Assembly (NCBI GenBank): GCA_949825065.1
Contig: OX463859.1
Span: 23,887,847-23,951,846, forward strand
Origin: Odontocerum albicorne
Taxonomy: Eukaryota; Arthropoda; Insecta; Trichoptera; Odontoceridae
Length of the DNA stretch: 64,000 nucleotides
Direction of reading: 5' to 3'
Shown one piece after another: positions 24,360 to 36,017 of the stretch (the stretch's first letter is position 1; the number at the start of each line of letters is the position of its first letter). The position numbers and the translations under genes were made by a program. Below the pieces are notes generated by a model. The model was not told where the DNA came from and made no database searches. It saw only the letters and a list, made by a program, of their open reading frames with translations.

Positions 24360-25645
24360 CGAGGGTAGTCCCAAAAGTACCCGACCTAACAAAGAAAACA
24401 CAAAAAATTTGGGAAAAAATATTTTTATTTCTCAACATAGTCTCCTTTCAGCTCGACACACTTTTCCCAGCGATTTTCAATAGCTTCGATACCCTGTTTC
24501 TAGTGCGAACCGTCGAGCGCCTCAAAATAGCCATCAACCGCAGATTCCACCTCTTCATTGTTGGCAAATCTTTTACTACCGAACCATTTTTTCAAGTTTG
24601 GAAAAAGAAAATAATCCGAGGGGGCTAAATCTGGCGAATAGGGTGCGTGAGGAAGCAATTCGAACTTTAATTCATTGATTTTGGCCACCGTGATAACGGA
24701 TGTGTGAACTGGTGCATTGTCTTGATGAAACAACACTTTCTTTTTCACCAAATGCGGCCGTTTTTTCTTGATTTTATCACTCAAACGCTGCAATAAGTTC
24801 GCATAATACTCGGCGTTGATTGTTTTTCCTTTTTGAAGATAATCAATGAAAATTATCCCACGCGCATCCCAAAAAACTGACGCCATGACCTTGCCTGCAG
24901 ATGGAACTGTCTTCGCCTTTTTTGGAGCTGATTCTCCCCTTTTAGTCCATTGTTTTGACTGTTCCTTCGTCTCAGGTGTGAAATGATGGACCCATGTTTC
25001 ATCCATGATTATGAATCGATGCAAAAACACGGCTTTATTGCTGTGAAACATCGCCAAACACTCAATTGAAACATCCTCACGACGCTGTTTTTGTTCCATT
25101 TTGAGCAAACGCTGCACCCATCTTGCGCACAGCTTTCTCATGTCCAAATTTTCAGTCAATATGCGATGTACAGCAATTTTTGAAATGCCTACCATGTCCG
25201 CTAGCTCGCGCACTTTCAATCGACGGTCATCCAAAACCATTGTGTGGATTTTCTTTACCATTTCTGGCGTGGTCACCTCATTTGGTCGACCACTGCGATG
25301 TTCGTCTTATCAGCTCGTACGGCCTCGTTTAAACTCTGCCACCCAATATTTTACTGTTGTAAACGGAGGAGCAGATTCCCCCAGAGTAGAATCTAGCTTG
25401 GCTTTGATATTGGTTGGACTTAGACCTTTCAAATGAAAGTATTGTATCACATAACGATGACCAATTTTTTCCATTTTTACAAATTCACTGAGAGCGTTCA
25501 CTATTGATGGCCGCCAAACAAATACTAAACAACGTAGCGTCTTAAAACTTAAGCTTTATAAGTTTAGTACTTTCTACCATAGTAATTTTTTAAAGCAACA
25601 ACCGCCATCTATACGTCAGGTCGGGTACTTCTGGGACCACCCTCG
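24360..25645 (-). mobile_element. mariner element, lineage 3 (full length, dead)
   Basis: Ends CGAGGGTAGTCCCAAAAGTA at 24360 and TACTTCTGGGACCACCCTCG ending at 25645 are inverted, with two changes over about 28 bp. TA flanks both sides. Length 1286 bp. The transposase is on the minus strand. Confidence 0.95.
24421..25501 (-). pseudogene. mariner transposase, lineage 3, three stops
   Basis: One frame covers the whole protein from MEKIGHRYVIQYFHLKGLSP (Met at 25474) to WEKCVELKGDYVEK. It is broken only by the adjacent codons TGA-TAA at 25307-25312 (after FKRGRTS) and a TAG at 24497-24499 (after EALDGSH). Motifs: RELADMVGISKIAVHRIL helix-turn-helix, MDETWVHHF (first D), FHQDNAPVH (second D), YSPDLAPSDYFLF (third D, 34 residues later). 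With all three Asp present and only substitutions to stops, it is a fairly young dead copy. The start could also be the Met at 25501. Confidence 0.93.
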
Positions 25646-25887
25646 TATATATGTGTTATATATGAGGATTAAGTCAAATATTGCGGCTCACCGTTAATTT
25701 CGAGATTCAAATGTGGTACGCCAGCCGAAAAGGTTGCCCGGGCCTGGTATTAAACCAAATCATTTACCTTATTCCAATTTCAGCAACTTTTTCATTCTTA
25801 AGTATCTTAACTTGTATACCATTGACAATGATTTACTCTATATTTTAAATAATGTTTATTTATTTTTTAACTTTCCATTTTACAATA

Positions 25888-26136
25888 TTAACCCTTTCCG
25901 GTCCTATGTCGAATGTCATTCGACATCGACTTTATTCCAGTGAGTCCTATGTCGAATGTCATTCGACATTTTTTTCTTGTGAACATAAATATAGTTTTAT
26001 TAAAAACAACCTTGTGAACATAAATATAATTTTATTAAAAACAACCTGGATGTATTGTTTTACCCTGTAATTCTGTAAATCTTTTGTGGACCTGATGGAA
26101 CATTTTTAATTTTTTTTGTGGACCGGAAAGGGTTAA
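25888..26136. mobile_element. 249-bp TTAA MITE with CCCTTTCCGGTCC ends
   Basis: TTAA at 25888-25891 and 26133-26136. The ends CCCTTTCCGGTCC and GGACCGGAAAGGG are perfect 13-bp inverted repeats. Inside, a 26-bp unit containing the hairpin ATGTCGAAT-GTC-ATTCGACAT occurs twice (25901, 25944). A 35-bp unit (CTTGTGAACATAAATATA...) is tandemly doubled at about 25976-26045. The TTAA duplication suggests mobilisation by a piggyBac-type transposase, but the ends differ from the other family here. Confidence 0.85.
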
Positions 26137-26669
26137 ATTAGACAGATGTATTGCCTAGTGGCAATCTCTTTCAACCAATCAGAAGACTCACAGGAATCAT
26201 TTGATGATTTAAGAATAACAATTTCATCTTCAACTATGGAAGAAATATTGGAAAGAAGGATAATAGAGGAAACATGATATGTTGCTGATGGGAAATATTT
26301 TGATTTACTGTTTAAAACCCAGAGCCTTACAAAATGAAATGAACTATATGAAAAATGAAGAGCTGTAAATTAGAAAAGTTCATAAATAGTCTAACATATG
26401 TTGCAATGGAGTGCGATTCTGATCAGACAGATGCTGAACATTTAGACAAATAATGAAGGAGTGGCGGGACAGTTAAAAATGTTATATATGTTAGGAGTGA
26501 CAATACATGTACTTGATGTCAATTTCTTACATCCAACATATTAAATTTCCAGCCATCTCATCTACTTGGCATATTACCTGATTAATTATTAACTAAAACG
26601 TATGTTTACACAGATTGAGTGAAGTACTTGACATAAGAGTATGATAAATTGAACAACACCTCTCTTTTA

Positions 26670-27100
26670 AACTTGGCCCTGAGGAATACCCCACATACTA
26701 GGCTCAAATCAAGAAAACCCTTCTGGGCCAGAGCACAGGCCTTAGAGAGCAATGGGTTCACGGTCGAACAGGACTGTACAGAGGAATGGGGACACGAGAA
26801 ATAAATACCTAATTGCAGAACCATCTCAAGAGGGTCGCCAGCTTTGAGCTGGACCGCAAAGAGTGGGCAACACTGAACCATGTTAGAACAGACTGCAGCA
26901 GAAGTGCAGTCGAGCGCCACAGATGGGGCTACATCGATGACCCCAGTTATGACTGCGGTGCTGTGGCTCAGACCCTACACCACATTATAAGAGAATGCCC
27001 TAAACACAGGTTCCACGGTGCGATGGAGGATATAAACAAACTGATAACCGAAGCCAAAAGATGGCTGAGGGATTTAAATTTGATTTTAAGCGCCTGACTA
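26670..27100 (+). pseudogene. C-terminal tail of a non-LTR retrotransposon ORF2
   Basis: Across frames: LRNTPHTRLKSRKPFWARA, then EQDCTEEWGHE, then RHRWGYIDDPSYDCGAVAQT and LHHIIRECPKHRF. The CxC...H...C segment is the usual C-terminal zinc-knuckle-like end of many non-LTR ORF2 proteins. The rest of the element is missing. Confidence 0.7.
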
Positions 27101-27109
27101 TGCATGCAT

Positions 27110-28120
27110 ATATCATATATGCATGATGAATTGAGAAGCGAATGTGATAATTCTTAAACAAATAAGCAGAAATAATGTTGTACGAGTAAACAGTTAATGT
27201 TGAAATGTTTATTCGTAAATTCACACTTCACATGTGAATGTTAAAAGTTTTTTAGGTCTATAACCTACCTACTCCTTCCATAAATTTGATGTACAGGTAT
27301 CCCTCGATTCACGTTATTCATGGGTTGTAGTAAAAATCGACTAACTAGGAAAATGTGTAATGAATTGATTTTAGCTTGGGTGAAAAAATTATAAATAAAA
27401 CAATTATTTTTATTTTCAATTAAATGGCCTACATAACGTATTACTTTCAATCGAGCAATATGGTTCTTTATTTTCCTACTGGTTTGATTGGTAGGTAGAC
27501 AACTTTTAGCTTTTTTTTCAAATATTGTAAACAGTGTTCTGTAATGTGTAACCAGTACACATTGCTTCTAAAAACTTTAATATCTCTATAAATATAATAA
27601 ATATTAGGTTCAGATTTTAGGTATTCCTCCGTAATACATTTATGCATTGAATGAAAAAATAATTATTAGCACTTATCGGCTACATCAGATATTTTGTGAA
27701 AATCAGGAATAAATTCACCAATACAATCAAACGTGTGCCAGTGTGTGACGTAGGTATATTTATTATAAAAATCCGTATGGGTGAGGAAGTGACGCTATTC
27801 ACGTCTCACCCTAATTCGGTATATGGGAATGCAAAAAATAAAAATCTCAGTTCGGTCGCTTTCGTTTAGTAGCCAGCGGGCTTTCGTTCGAGGTGGTCGC
27901 TTCGCCCGTTTTGTGAACGTCGTCCGATGTTTTGTTTCATGTTTTCAGCAATTAAATTTCAATTAATATCACTTTTGACTTCAAATTTAATTAATTTAAG
28001 CAATTGGCTATGAATATTCTGATTTTTCCGATTTTAAATTGCTCATTTTTACATATGTATTGATGTGTATTGAATACACATCACCGGAACGGGCGTATTT
28101 TTTTAGCATAGGAAGGGAAA
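27110..28120. other. no gene recognised
   Basis: AT-rich sequence. TACAGGTATCCCTCGATTCA at about 27292 resembles a pogo/Tigger end without a visible partner. A less AT-rich patch near 27840-27930 has no reading frame. Confidence 0.35.
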
Positions 28121-28121
28121 G

Positions 28122-28772
28122 GTTAACAGAAAGCATTCTTCTGGTAATAATGGTATAAATATTGTAAAGAGTGTATTAACAGAGAGCATTCCCAGGAAGG
28201 GAAAGGTTAACAGAGAGCATTCTTCTGGTAATAATGGTATAAATATTGTAAAAAATGTATTAACAGAGAGCATTCTTCTGGTAATAATGGTATAAATATT
28301 GTAAAGAGTGTATTGACAGAGAGCATTCTTTTGGTAATAATGGTATAAATATTGTAAAGAGTGTATTGACAGAGAGCATTCTTCTGTTAATAATGGTATA
28401 AATATTGTAAAGAGTGTATTAACTGAGAACATTCTTCTGGTAATAATGGTATAAATATTGTAAAGAGTGTATTGACAGAGAGCATTCTTCTGGTAATAAT
28501 GGTATAAATATTGTAAAGAGTGTATTGACAGAGACCATTCTTCTGGTAATAATGATATAAATATTGTAAAGAGTGTATTGACAGAGAGCATTCTTCTGGT
28601 AATAATGGTATAAATATTGTAAAGAGTGTATTGACAGAGAGCATTCTTCTGGTAATAATGATATAAATATTGTAAAGAGTGCATTGACAGAGAGCATTCT
28701 TCTGGTAATAGTGGTATAAATATTGTAAAGAGTGTATTGACAGAGAACATTCTTCTGGTAATAATGGTATAA
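28122..28772. repeat. 53-bp tandem repeat, about 12 units
   Basis: The unit contains CAGAGAGCATTCTTCTGGTA, then ATAATGGTATAAATATTGTA, then AAGAGTGTATTGA. The period is 53 bp (28263 to 28316, and onward). An irregular unit with CCCAGGAAGGGAAAGG lies near 28185. The three minus-strand frames are all free of stops in most units, which creates long but artificial frames. Confidence 0.95.
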
Positions 28773-29049
28773 ATAAGACTGAATAATATATGCTGTACTT
28801 AAATTAACTTTTCCAGTTAATTTTTTTTTTAATTATCAAGAGAGTTGTTTGGCAACATTTTTCTAATCAATATATGTTAAACTGAATAATGTATATATAA
28901 CATACTGTGTGAGAATCATCTATGCGGAAGACTTAACTTTATTACATACAGTGACATGGCAAAATTCAAATCGGCTTTCAACGCTTTTTTCCTTACACAC
29001 ATACATATGTCATTACGCCATATCCCTACTGAGAGAGGACAGAGTGCCA

Positions 29050-29600
29050 GACTTTCCCATAGAGATATTTCGCCTCTATACAGCTTTAACTATATATACT
29101 ACTGCTTACATATCCTTCTTTCAAAATATCTATCTCTTAATCCAACCATGCTTTCCTCGGTTTTCCTCCACCATGCCTTTCATTCACATTTGCACTATAT
29201 ATTTGTTTGGTTAGTCATTCTTCATTCATTAGTTCCACGAGTCCAAACCATCTCAAAATACTCTTTTTCATCTTATTCAATACTCTTTTTCATCTTATTC
29301 AACACATTTTTCATCTTATTCAACACAAATACTCTTTTTCATCTTATTCAACACATTAATCATAAGTTCACATTCATCCTTGATGACTTCATTTCATGTT
29401 CTGTCATACATTATCATCCCATGTATTCTTCTAAGTGTACTCATTTTTGCAGGATTTATTCATCTCTTTTCAGTATTTTTCTATGTCCACATTTCACTCC
29501 CATACATCAAAGTTGGTACTAAAATACTGTTGTGGACTATCATCTTAGCATATTTTGATATGTGTTTTTGTGCTCCATTGATGCATCCATATTCTTTGTA
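29050..29600 (-). pseudogene. RTE-like reverse transcriptase C-terminus, decayed
   Basis: Minus-strand pieces read KMIVHNSILVPTLMYGSEMW, then INPAKMSTLRRIHGM, then ILRWFGLVELMNEE, then GGGKPRKAWLD and ILKEGYVSS. This is the order seen in C-termini of RTE-type elements. A short TCATCTTATTCAACA-type tandem expansion lies at about 29265-29355. Several stops and frameshifts. Confidence 0.7.
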
Positions 29601-29608
29601 ACTCTTCC

Positions 29609-29855
29609 TTAACCCTGAGAGCGCTACGAGAAAAAAATATAATTGTCTATCTAGTGCTGAGATATATTTACGATTCGGACGTTCGTGATAAATGTTTATT
29701 TTAAACAAAAAAAACAAAAAATATATATTTTTACAACATAAATATATTTTAGAATATGTACCCTTGTATTCTAAATGAATGATATTCATTTAGAATACAA
29801 GGGTAGAACAAATTTCTTCCACTGCTATAGCAGTGCGCCGATCTCTCAGGGTTAA
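29609..29855. mobile_element. 247-bp TTAA MITE with a perfect 22-bp hairpin
   Basis: TTAA at 29609-29612 and 29852-29855, with ends CCCTGAGAG and CTCTCAGGG. An internal palindrome at 29759-29805 has two 22-bp arms (TACCCTTGTATTCTAAATGA and its complement) around GAT. Confidence 0.8.
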
Positions 29856-30251
29856 TCTGACAAAATACAACCTTTGTTTTCTTTATTCTGTAGAGAAATG
29901 ATATCGAATGAAATCGTATATAGCAAGGGATGCCTGTAATGTGGACATCACATTACACATTGTTTCACACAAATACGTAGCAAGTATATTTTGCTAAACT
30001 TCTAATACCGTAATGAAATATGAAAGTTCACTCATGAGATTTTTCACAATATGATGAGTGTTTCACTAAGCCATGAGTCAACTGCATTTCTTTATTAGGT
30101 ACCAGTGATATTTATAAACAAGTAAAGAATAATTTTTAAATGTGAATTTAAATTTCAAATCCATGATAACAAAAGAAATTAATTGAAGTGACCAGCTTTT
30201 GAAAGGAATTTCTTTATAGCAATTGCAGCTAATTGTTATATAAACAAAGTT

Positions 30252-33200
30252 ATGACTTATAATTCGAACAAATTAAATTTTATTTTTCAATTACTGGTCG
30301 TTGTATTTTTAAGTGGAATAATGTTTTGCCAATTATATCTGCGAAATGCAAGAATCGACAATTATAAGCAAAATACTCAAAAGGTTGATGATATACGAAA
30401 AAGAATTGATATTATTTTAAAACGGATCGGAGGTAAGCTGGATGGATTATCAATTTTATTGTTTTTTTATTCAAACTGTACTAATAACACTATTTGTTCC
30501 GTCAAACACCTCCATACAGGTCAGTCTATAGCTTGGAACCCGATGTCCTACTGCGTCAAGCAAATCTCTGTCATACTGTTGAATGGTAAGGAAAGATGAT
30601 AATTAGGTTTGAATTCGTGTCCGATCTTAAAAATAAATTGTAAATATTTTTTTCACGGAAGAAATAAGCATTTCAAATTTAATTTCTTATGATTAAACGT
30701 ACTACGTTTAGAGAGCAAACTCTCCTCAAGGGCACTCGAACTCGGGATTCCAGCACACTAATATTAAACATACTACGTTTAGAGAGCAAACTCTCCTCAA
30801 GGGCACTCGAACTCGGGATTCTAGCACACTAATATTAAACATACTACGTTTAGAGAGCAAACTCTCCTCAAGGGCACTCGAACTCGGGATTCTAGCACAC
30901 TAATATTAAACATACTACGTTTAGAGAGCAAACTCTCCTCAAGGGCACTCGAACTCGGGATTCCAGCACACTAATATTAAACATACTACGTTTAGTGAGC
31001 AAACTCTCCTCAAGGGCACTCGAACTCGGGATTCCAGCACACTAATATTAAGCATACTACGTTTAGAGAGCAAACTCTCCTCAAGGGCACTCGAACTCGG
31101 GATTCCAGCACACTAATATTAAACATACTACGTTTAGAGAGCAAACTCCTCAAGGGCACTCGAACTCGGGATTCCAACCCAATAATATGAATCACTTTCT
31201 TTGTATACAGTACAACCTTGTGGAGATTACTGCCATGTAGCAATCTCCTCTGACTAACCAGAAAGATGTTTATGAAGCCTTAAGTGAAAACCAAACTGAA
31301 AAGCTTTTTTTTTTAAACCTGGAATTGAACCCTCAACCTCTGGGTCAGAAGACAGACGTCTTACCAACTAGGTCACGGAGGTCGTCGTATTATGAAATTA
31401 CCCTGAAATATTGTATACAAATCACGAAATTTTAAGGTTAGAAATTAGTATTTAGTCTTCATTATCTGGGAATCCAAAACACCATGGTTTAAGACCTTAA
31501 CATGTGCGGCCGTCAAAGCTTGACGTTTACAAAGTTACCATTCATTTTGTTTTTTTCACCCTGTCACCAAAGAAATTAATAACAATAAAAAAGTTAAAAC
31601 CTCTCATTATCACACAGAATGGGAAGAGGGCTATTTCTTCAATGAAATTAAAGAAAAATGTGTTTGTTTATCGTGCCGTGCGAGTGTAGCTGTTGGGAAA
31701 AAATGCAACGTGGAACGACATTACAAAACAAATCATTTAGTTATAATTGAAAAAGATTATCCTTTAAATACGGCTGTAAGGACAAAGAAGGCAAGCCAAT
31801 TGAAAAGTCAGTTATGTTTTCAGCAGTAATTTTTTACAAAAGTAACCTGCTACTGGTTAGGTTTCTTTTTTTTAGAAACCTTATGAAGACGGAGAAATGA
31901 TAAAAGTGGCATTTTTAGAGGCAGCAGATTCATTATATGCGGCATTGAAAAACAAATTAGATATAATATCTGCAATTACATCAACCCACCTTTCTGCCAA
32001 TACAATAATGAGACGTGTTGAGGTTATGTCTAGTGATGTTATTTGCAATTAAAAAATGACTTGCAGAGATGTTGCTATATATCACTCCAGATTGATGAAT
32101 CTACCGATATGATTGATACATCTCAGTTAGCCATATTTGTAAGAATGATCTTCAGCGATTTTACTGTGACAGAGGAGCTTTTATAAAAGTTATTCCACTA
32201 AAAGGCCACACTACGGGTTAGGATATTTACTCTGCAACCAAAAAAATGATTTCTTCTGAGAATATACCTATTCAGAAACTTGAGGGTATTACTACCGATG
32301 GTGCTCCAGCTTTTTGTGGTGTCAACAATGGCTTCATTGCTTTATGCCAGAAAGATGAAATGTTTCCACCCTTTTTATCTTAACACTACGTTATTCACCA
32401 ACAAGCACTGTGTGCAAAATACCTAAAATTCAACGAGGTAATGAAACTTGTTAAAATTATTAACCAGGTGAGGGCTCGTACTCTCCAAAGACGCTTGTTC
32501 AAGGCTCTGACAGATGAGCTAAATTACCAGTATGGTGATGAAACATACTCAAAGCTTACAAATTTTGAGTGGTTGCCGAATTTTGCCTTTCTTGTGGATG
32601 TTACAGAAAAATTAAATGAACTGAATGTTCAACTTCAGGGACAAGATAAAAATTTTGGGGAAATGGTCTCTAAAGTACAGGTATTTTCCAACAAACTTAC
32701 ATTGTGGGAGCACAACCTAAGTCGTGGAGAAGTTAAACATTTCCCCTGTTTGAAAAGCTGGAAAAAGAAATAAATCGTGAAATTTACAAAGGAGAAAATC
32801 ATGTCCAGATTCTTTCAAGCTTGCGAAAAAATTGATCTGCGGTTTAGTGACTAAAACAGTTGAGCTGCTTGGACAATTTGTTTCAGCTACTTTTATAAAT
32901 TTTGACATTGAAAAACTATCCAGCTGTATCGTCAAAAATTTTCAACAAGATAGCCGTTCATCAGAAATGGAATTGATAGAATTTCAATGTGATTTGTCGC
33001 TTAAGAGTGTTGCCTCAACTGTAGAATCTGTATGGCCTTTCATCCCAACAGAAAAGTATCCAATTTTAGTTCGAATTGCGCTCAAAATGAAGGCATTGTT
33101 TTGTTCTACTTACTTATGTGAATCAATGTTTTCCACTATGAAGATGGTTAAAAGTAAATACAGAAAGAGACTCACAGATGTACATCTTGATAATTGCATT

Positions 33201-35043
33201 CGGATGGGAGTGACAAAGTACTCACCGAGAATTGTGGAGGAAAGTGAATGCCACTAATTCTTTTCACTAATTATTTTTACTTTTACTCACTTATTTCAAG
33301 ATATTTTTCAATTATTATTTTTTTATAAATAAATAATTAAAGTACGCATTTTATGTTTTATTGGAAGTGCGGTGTCCTAATTTATTTTAAGTAATATAAT
33401 AATATTGTGTATGGTACGATAAAGGACGATGATAAAAAATGATAAAGAAGGAATATGTATAAATAGCTCACCAGGCAATTTCAATTTCCGAAAGTAGCTC
33501 ACATCCTTATTGAGTTTGGTGACCACTGGTCTAAAGTCTAGACTAATAAATTGTAAAATGAGTGGTCAGCATTATGCATTGTTTCTACCGCCCCTAGAAT
33601 TTCAGGGTGATCAATGCAATGCTAATTAAAAACTATAGACTTGTATATCAATTTAAAAGAATGATTAATTCAAAACCACAGAAAAATTATTTATGAAAAA
33701 TCCTCCGTAGCCATGTTGATAAGACACCTGTCTTCCTGATCAGAGTTTACAGGCTTGATTCCTATTAGAATCCAGATTGGAAGAGTTCCAGTCTAGTTTT
33801 CCCTCAAGGTCTGTTTAACATTCTAGTTAGTAGTATAAGGCCACATGGCAATAAACCCGCATGGTGGTAATGTATACAATAAAAGTATAATATAAATAAA
33901 GTATAATACAATTCAGCAACAAATCGATGACCTCTATTGTATGCGAGTTGAATTTCTGACTTGCACCTGGACTTTGAATACAAATTACGAAATTTTAAGG
34001 TAGTACATAGGCTGGACTATGAACTCAAACCTTAGAGCTACATTAAATATCTCTAAGACCAGTGTTTTCCAAAGGTGGTGATACCCTCATCAAGAATAAT
34101 AAGGGGCGGTAGAAACAATTCATAATGCTGACTGCATTTTACAATTTATTTATCTAAAGTGTAATGTTTATTTATTCCAACTTTTATTCTAAAAAACTCT
34201 TAATTTCTAGTTAGTAATAAAACGTGTTCAATTCCTAATTTTTCTTCTCCACCATCCCTTTCTTTTCCTTGGATTGATGATATCTTATTCGTTTTCCAAA
34301 AAAAAAAAAAAACCCAAGTCTGATAAGAGTTCATCAGGTAACAATACTCACACACACTGAGTATGTGTGTGTGTTGTTACCTCTTCAAGTGAAGGAATGT
34401 TACCAACACACGCAATGATATAAACCTAGAGTTACGCACCTACCCGGTGGTTGTCAACCCAAAGGCTGGGATTAAAGACGACATTGGCCAAGTTCTTCAA
34501 TATGTCCGTTTCACCAATTCTGATATGTATATATTGAATACATATTGGAATACAGGTGTCTTACCAACTAGATCACATAGATTGTCATTGTAACATAGAT
34601 TGAATACATATTGGAATACAGGTGTCTTTACCAACTAGATCACATAGATTGTCATTGTAACATGATCACATAGATTGTCATCATACACTAAAAAAATGTG
34701 TAATTATTAAAATATTTAAGGTATTCTTATTTCAGCAATTAATACTGAGAGTCGAAACGAACTCGTGGACATTGAAAATGCCAGAATGGAACTCCGTACT
34801 CAAATTAGTAACTGGAACAAAACAATGAAAACATTTCTAAAGAGTGAAATTGAGGAACAGGATAAAAATCAAACCGATTTCATTGAAAGGAAGAATAAAC
34901 TGATGAACAAAAAGAATATGGCTAAGTTGGTAAAGCAGATTAACTCTATACAAGATGAAAGAGTCAAAAAGGATTTTAATAATATAAAAAAAATTAATTT
35001 ATCTAAACAGAATAATCAAGAATTCACTGATTATATACAATAA
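30252..35043 (+). CDS. gene B1: small single-pass membrane protein
   Basis: Two coding exons, 30252-30432 and 34736-35043, joined in phase 1. The donor is GGAG|GTAAGC and the acceptor TTCTTATTTCAG. The junction codon G|CA gives Ala61. The predicted product is 162 aa. Residues 8-30 (LNFIFQLLVVVFLSGIMFCQ...) form one membrane segment near the N-terminus. YKQNTQKVDDIRKRIDIIL looks like a short coiled coil. The second exon is strongly charged and starts near NTESRNEL. SNWNKTMKTF is at 85-94. The layout, intron phase and several residues match B2, which supports a real gene pair. The 4.3-kb intron holds the 71-bp satellite, two SINEs and a hAT relic. Family and function unknown. Orientation in the membrane is unclear because few charges precede the segment. 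Confidence 0.6.
30692..31190. repeat. 71-bp tandem repeat, 7 units, in the B1 intron
   Basis: Units with AGAGAGCAAACTCTCCTCAA and GGGCACTCGAACTCGGGATT recur at 71-bp steps (30710, 30781, 30852, 30923, 30994, 31065, 31136). The last lacks two bases (CTCCTCAA for CTCTCCTCAA). Each unit includes a small palindrome, GAGAGCAAACTCTC. Units abut with no spacers, so it is not a CRISPR array. Confidence 0.95.
31195..31383 (-). repeat. tRNA-derived SINE
   Basis: On the minus strand the head has an A-box-like TGACCTAGTTGGTAA (complement of 31361-31375) and a B box GGTTCAATTCC (complement of 31321-31331). These are spaced as in tRNA-derived SINE heads. The body ends with AGGTTGTACTGTATACAA. Related copies or tails: 1835-1995, 33702-33905, 40690-40780. 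Confidence 0.75.
31504..33257 (+). pseudogene. hAT transposase relic (GTF2IRD2/Charlie-like)
   Basis: An N-terminal BED-like finger reads CLSCRASVAVGKKCNVERHYKTNH. Then, across frames, QIDESTDMIDTSQLAIFVRM, then EGITTDGAPAF(C)GVNNGFIALCQ, then IHQQALC and IINQVRARTLQRRLFKALTD. A deletion removes the DVRWLSRG block and part of the C-terminal half. After it come LAFLVDVTEKLNELNVQLQG and the end MKALFCSTYLCESMFSTMKM-VKSKYRKRLTDVHLDN (hAT dimerisation region). Stops and frameshifts are frequent. It lies within the B1 intron on the same strand. The resemblance to GTF2IRD2-type hAT proteins is from memory. Confidence 0.85.
33702..33905 (+). repeat. tRNA-derived SINE, degenerate
   Basis: Plus-strand head with TAGCCATGTTGATAAGACAC (A-box-like) and GGCTTGATTCC (B-box-like at 33752), and a tail CACATGGCAATAAACCCGCA ending in an A/T-rich AATAAAAGTATAATATAAATA. 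The same tail occurs at about 40715-40780. Confidence 0.65.
34532..34681. repeat. 67-bp tandem duplication in the B1 intron
   Basis: ATTGAATACATATTGGAATA...CAACTAGATCACATAGATTG starts at 34532 and again at 34599, with a partial third unit. The TACCAACTAGATCAC word resembles the complement of the SINE A box, so this may be an expanded SINE fragment. Confidence 0.75.
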
Positions 35044-35514
35044 CTATTTGAATAATCAAAGAAATCAAAGTTTGTGAAGTTTTAAATGTAATTTTTTTAT
35101 TTTGTATTGTTTTAAACTTAGGGATATTTTTTATTTTGTTAACCTTTTTAACGTGTTCCTCGCGGGAAGCACAAACGCCTGTGATCTGATCTATAGCATT
35201 CCTTTGTGTATTTTACGTAATGTTTAGTTTATCTCCTTTATTTAATGAGTCTCCTTAAGAGTAATGACTATTATTTATTATCAGAAAATTACTTGAATGT
35301 CATGTTTACTTGGTGGTGTAATCAAATATCAGTGGTTCTAAACAAAATACGCGTTTAAACTTAGAAATTAAAAAACGCCGAAATGGTGCCGCGCACAGGA
35401 TTCGTGGAATTTGATTTTTAACACGGAGTACAGGTTAATAAGTTCTGATCAAAAAATACTTTTTCTTTCATAACGGACCATAAGAGTTTCCAAAATGTTT
35501 TTATTTAGACTGGA

Positions 35515-35725
35515 TATGTGAGTGGATACCGTGATAGAAGAAGACCAAGAAAAGTATGGTTGAATGACATTTTGAAAGAAGGAAAGGTAGAAATTCGGAA
35601 AAATCTTAAGAGTTATATAAGAAGGTGTTTGCGAAGGATGTATTGAGATAGGAAAGTCTGAAGATCTGTCCACTCTGCCTATCCCGACAGGGAAACGATG
35701 TGATGATAAGTATGTATGTATGATA
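35515..35725 (+). pseudogene. RTE-like ORF2 tail
   Basis: GYVSGYRDRRRPRKVWLNDI and LKEGKVEIRKNLKSYIRRCL, then SVHSAYPDR, followed by a GATGATAAGTATGTATGTAT tail. This is the C-terminus plus short-repeat 3' end of an RTE-type element. Everything upstream is missing. Confidence 0.65.
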
Positions 35726-36017
35726 GATAATATTGAATAACTAGAGACCTCTGCCGCTTAGTTGGTTCTACCTAACATATGGTGCTCCGTTTCAATTCTC
35801 AATGGTACATGAAGAAAAGGTCCTTGTCTGATATAGTCTGTTCATCTGGTAACAAAATTTGCATACGGTAGATGCCTGTATGTATGTGTGTTGCTGTTTC
35901 TTAATGTGCAGTAGTATTGCCAACAACTGCGATTTTAGATCAAGAACTCTGTTATGGGTAACAAAATGATTTGCATCCAGCATAATCGACACTTCTTCTT
36001 CCTGGCACTGTCCCAAC

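Noticed and set aside
28103..28750. 215-aa minus-strand frame
   Set aside because: Product of a stop-free 53-bp satellite read through rotating frames; no start context or domain.
30692..31190. Regular direct repeats suggestive of a CRISPR array
   Set aside because: Units of 71 bp abut without unique spacers, and the setting is a eukaryotic intron with SINEs and hAT sequence.
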